This document shows positions 11,646-12,807 of a stretch of 12,807 bases of DNA, in pieces (position 1 is the stretch's first letter; each line of letters opens with the position of its first letter). Under the pieces are notes generated by a model. It did not search any database. It had not been told where the DNA came from and worked only from the letters and a program-made list of their open reading frames with translations. The stretch is from Chromatiales bacterium (GTDB lineage Bacteria > Pseudomonadota > Gammaproteobacteria > Chromatiales > Chromatiaceae): assembly GCA_022360595.1 (NCBI GenBank), contig JAKSCN010000463.1, positions 1 through 12,807 on the forward strand, in the 5' to 3' direction. The position numbers and the translations under genes were made by a program.

Positions 11646-12807
11646 ATGAATCTCACCGAACTGAAGAAGATGCCAGTTGCTGAACTGGTTCAATTAGCAG
11701 AATCCATGAACATTGAAGGTATGGCGCGGTCCCGCAAGCAGGACCTTATTTTCGCCATCCTCAAAGCACATGCCAAGAAAGGCGAAGATATCTACGGCGA
11801 CGGAGTGCTGGAGATTCTGCAAGACGGCTTCGGCTTTTTGCGCTCCGCAGACAGCTCTTATCTGGCCGGACCTGATGATATCTACGTCTCGCCCAGCCAG
11901 ATCCGCCGATTCAATCTTCGCACCGGTGATACCATCTCCGGTAAGATCCGCCCGCCGAAAGACAGCGAGCGTTACTTTGCGCTGTTGAAGGTCAACGAGA
12001 TCAACTACGACAAACCGGAGAACGCCAAGAACAAGATTCTGTTCGAGAACTTCACGCCGCTGTTTGCCAATGAGAAGTTCAATTTGGAACAGGGGAATGG
12101 CAGCACCGAGGATATTACTGCCCGCACGATTGAACTGTGCGCGCCGATCGGTAAAGGCCAGCGTGGCCTGATCGTCTCGCCGCCAAAAGCGGGCAAAACG
12201 ATGCTGATGCAGAATATCGCGCAGTCGATCGCCTACAATCATCCCGAGTGCTATCTGATCGTTCTGCTGATCGATGAGCGCCCGGAAGAGGTGACCGAGA
12301 TGGCCCGCTCGGTGCGTGGCGAGGTGATATCTTCCACCTTTGATGAGCCCGCGGCGCGCCATGTTCAAGTGGCTGAGATGGTGATCGAGAAGGCCAAACG
12401 TCTGGTTGAACACAAGAAAGACGTGGTGATTCTGCTCGATTCCATCACTCGCCTGGCCCGCGCCTACAACACCGTGATCCCCTCCTCGGGTAAAGTATTG
12501 ACGGGTGGTGTTGATGCTAATGCGCTGCACCGTCCAAAGCGTTTCTTCGGTGCTGCCCGTAATGTCGAAGAGGGTGGCTCCTTGACCATTATTGCAACGT
12601 CGCTGGTTGATACCGGTTCGCGCATGGACGATGTGATCTACGAAGAGTTCAAGGGTACCGGTAATATGGAGGTGCAACTGGATCGTCGTGTGGCCGAGAA
12701 GCGAATCTTCCCCGCGATCAACAGCAACCGCTCCGGCACCCGTCGTGAGGATCTGTTGATGAAGCAGGATGATCTGCAGAAGATGTGGATTCTGCGCAAG
12801 ATCCTTC
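11646..12807 (+). CDS. rho: Transcription termination factor Rho (3' end cut by window)
   Basis: An open frame of 387 codons from ATG 11646 to the right edge; the family length is about 419, so roughly 30 residues are missing. The N-terminal helical domain starts MNLTELKKMPVAEL. The primary RNA-binding OSB fold covers about 50-125 (GVLEILQDGFGFLRS, DDIYVSPSQIRRFNLR). The ATPase core has Walker A PPKAGKT (179-185), Walker B ILLDSITR near 262-269, and the Q- and R-loop stretch TGGVDANALHRPKRFFGAAR. Rho is a hexameric RNA translocase that ends transcription and is a core regulator in the cytoplasm. No clear ribosome-binding site precedes the A-rich leader. It follows trxA by 186 bases containing two inverted repeats. 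Confidence 0.97.
   Translation, partial: MNLTELKKMPVAELVQLAESMNIEGMARSRKQDLIFAILKAHAKKGEDIYGDGVLEILQDGFGFLRSADSSYLAGPDDIYVSPSQIRRFNLRTGDTISGKIRPPKDSERYFALLKVNEINYDKPENAKNKILFENFTPLFANEKFNLEQGNGSTEDITARTIELCAPIGKGQRGLIVSPPKAGKTMLMQNIAQSIAYNHPECYLIVLLIDERPEEVTEMARSVRGEVISSTFDEPAARHVQVAEMVIEKAKRLVEHKKDVVILLDSITRLARAYNTVIPSSGKVLTGGVDANALHRPKRFFGAARNVEEGGSLTIIATSLVDTGSRMDDVIYEEFKGTGNMEVQLDRRVAEKRIFPAINSNRSGTRREDLLMKQDDLQKMWILRKIL

Noticed and set aside
11694..12677. Long minus-strand open frame of 327 codons
   Set aside because: It lies fully antisense to rho, whose protein sequence is unmistakable; the translation has no recognisable family and reflects codon bias of rho.
1..12807. CRISPR array, tRNA, rRNA, phage or transposase genes
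   Set aside because: No regularly spaced repeats, cloverleaf-like sequences, rRNA segments or transposase motifs were seen on either strand.

Overview
The window is bacterial chromosome and looks gammaproteobacterial. The gene set rhlB / trxA-rho and the nudE-cysQ / yrfG cluster follow arrangements familiar from gammaproteobacteria, and the Rho, TrxA and RhlB sequences closely resemble the Escherichia coli proteins as I remember them. A free-living or symbiotic sulfur-oxidising lineage is possible, given the SoxW-like thioredoxin and the c-di-GMP genes, but that is a guess. No database search was possible.

Layout. (1) Bases 1-2578, minus strand: a tight three-gene operon of a secreted FecR-domain protein, an OmpA-domain lipoprotein, and a membrane CHASE2 protein whose C-terminal HD-GYP (c-di-GMP phosphodiesterase-type) domain runs off the left edge. 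(2) Bases 2579-3347: a repeat-rich spacer holding a small four-cysteine protein gene, a ~180-bp palindromic MITE-like element, a solo copy of its terminal repeat, and an AT-rich hairpin. (3) Bases 3348-4475, minus: a DUF484/GAF-like + GGDEF diguanylate cyclase. (4) Bases 4573-5010, plus: a secreted DUF4124-type protein. (5) Bases 5035-7436, minus: nudE, cysQ and a two-domain exported thioredoxin-fold protein; the last two overlap by two bases. (6) Bases 7524-8177, plus: yrfG-type nucleotidase, divergent from nudE, with its stop codon inside another solo repeat end. (7) Bases 8262-10951, minus: rhlB, a YkgJ-type cysteine-cluster protein and a LigE-type ATP-dependent DNA ligase in one operon. 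(8) Bases 11133-12807, plus: trxA and rho, separated by a leader with two inverted repeats; rho is cut by the right edge.

How it fits together: the left part carries both a predicted c-di-GMP-degrading sensor (CHASE2-HD-GYP with periplasmic partners) and a predicted c-di-GMP synthase. The centre carries nucleotide housekeeping (NudE, CysQ, YrfG) coupled to an envelope thiol protein. The right part carries conserved RNA and redox housekeeping (RhlB, TrxA, Rho).

The least ordinary material is the family of repeat ends sharing GGCCTGTTAAYAC and preceded by YTAR. Four copies occur here; two provide the stop codons of neighbouring genes, and two bracket the small cysteine protein gene.
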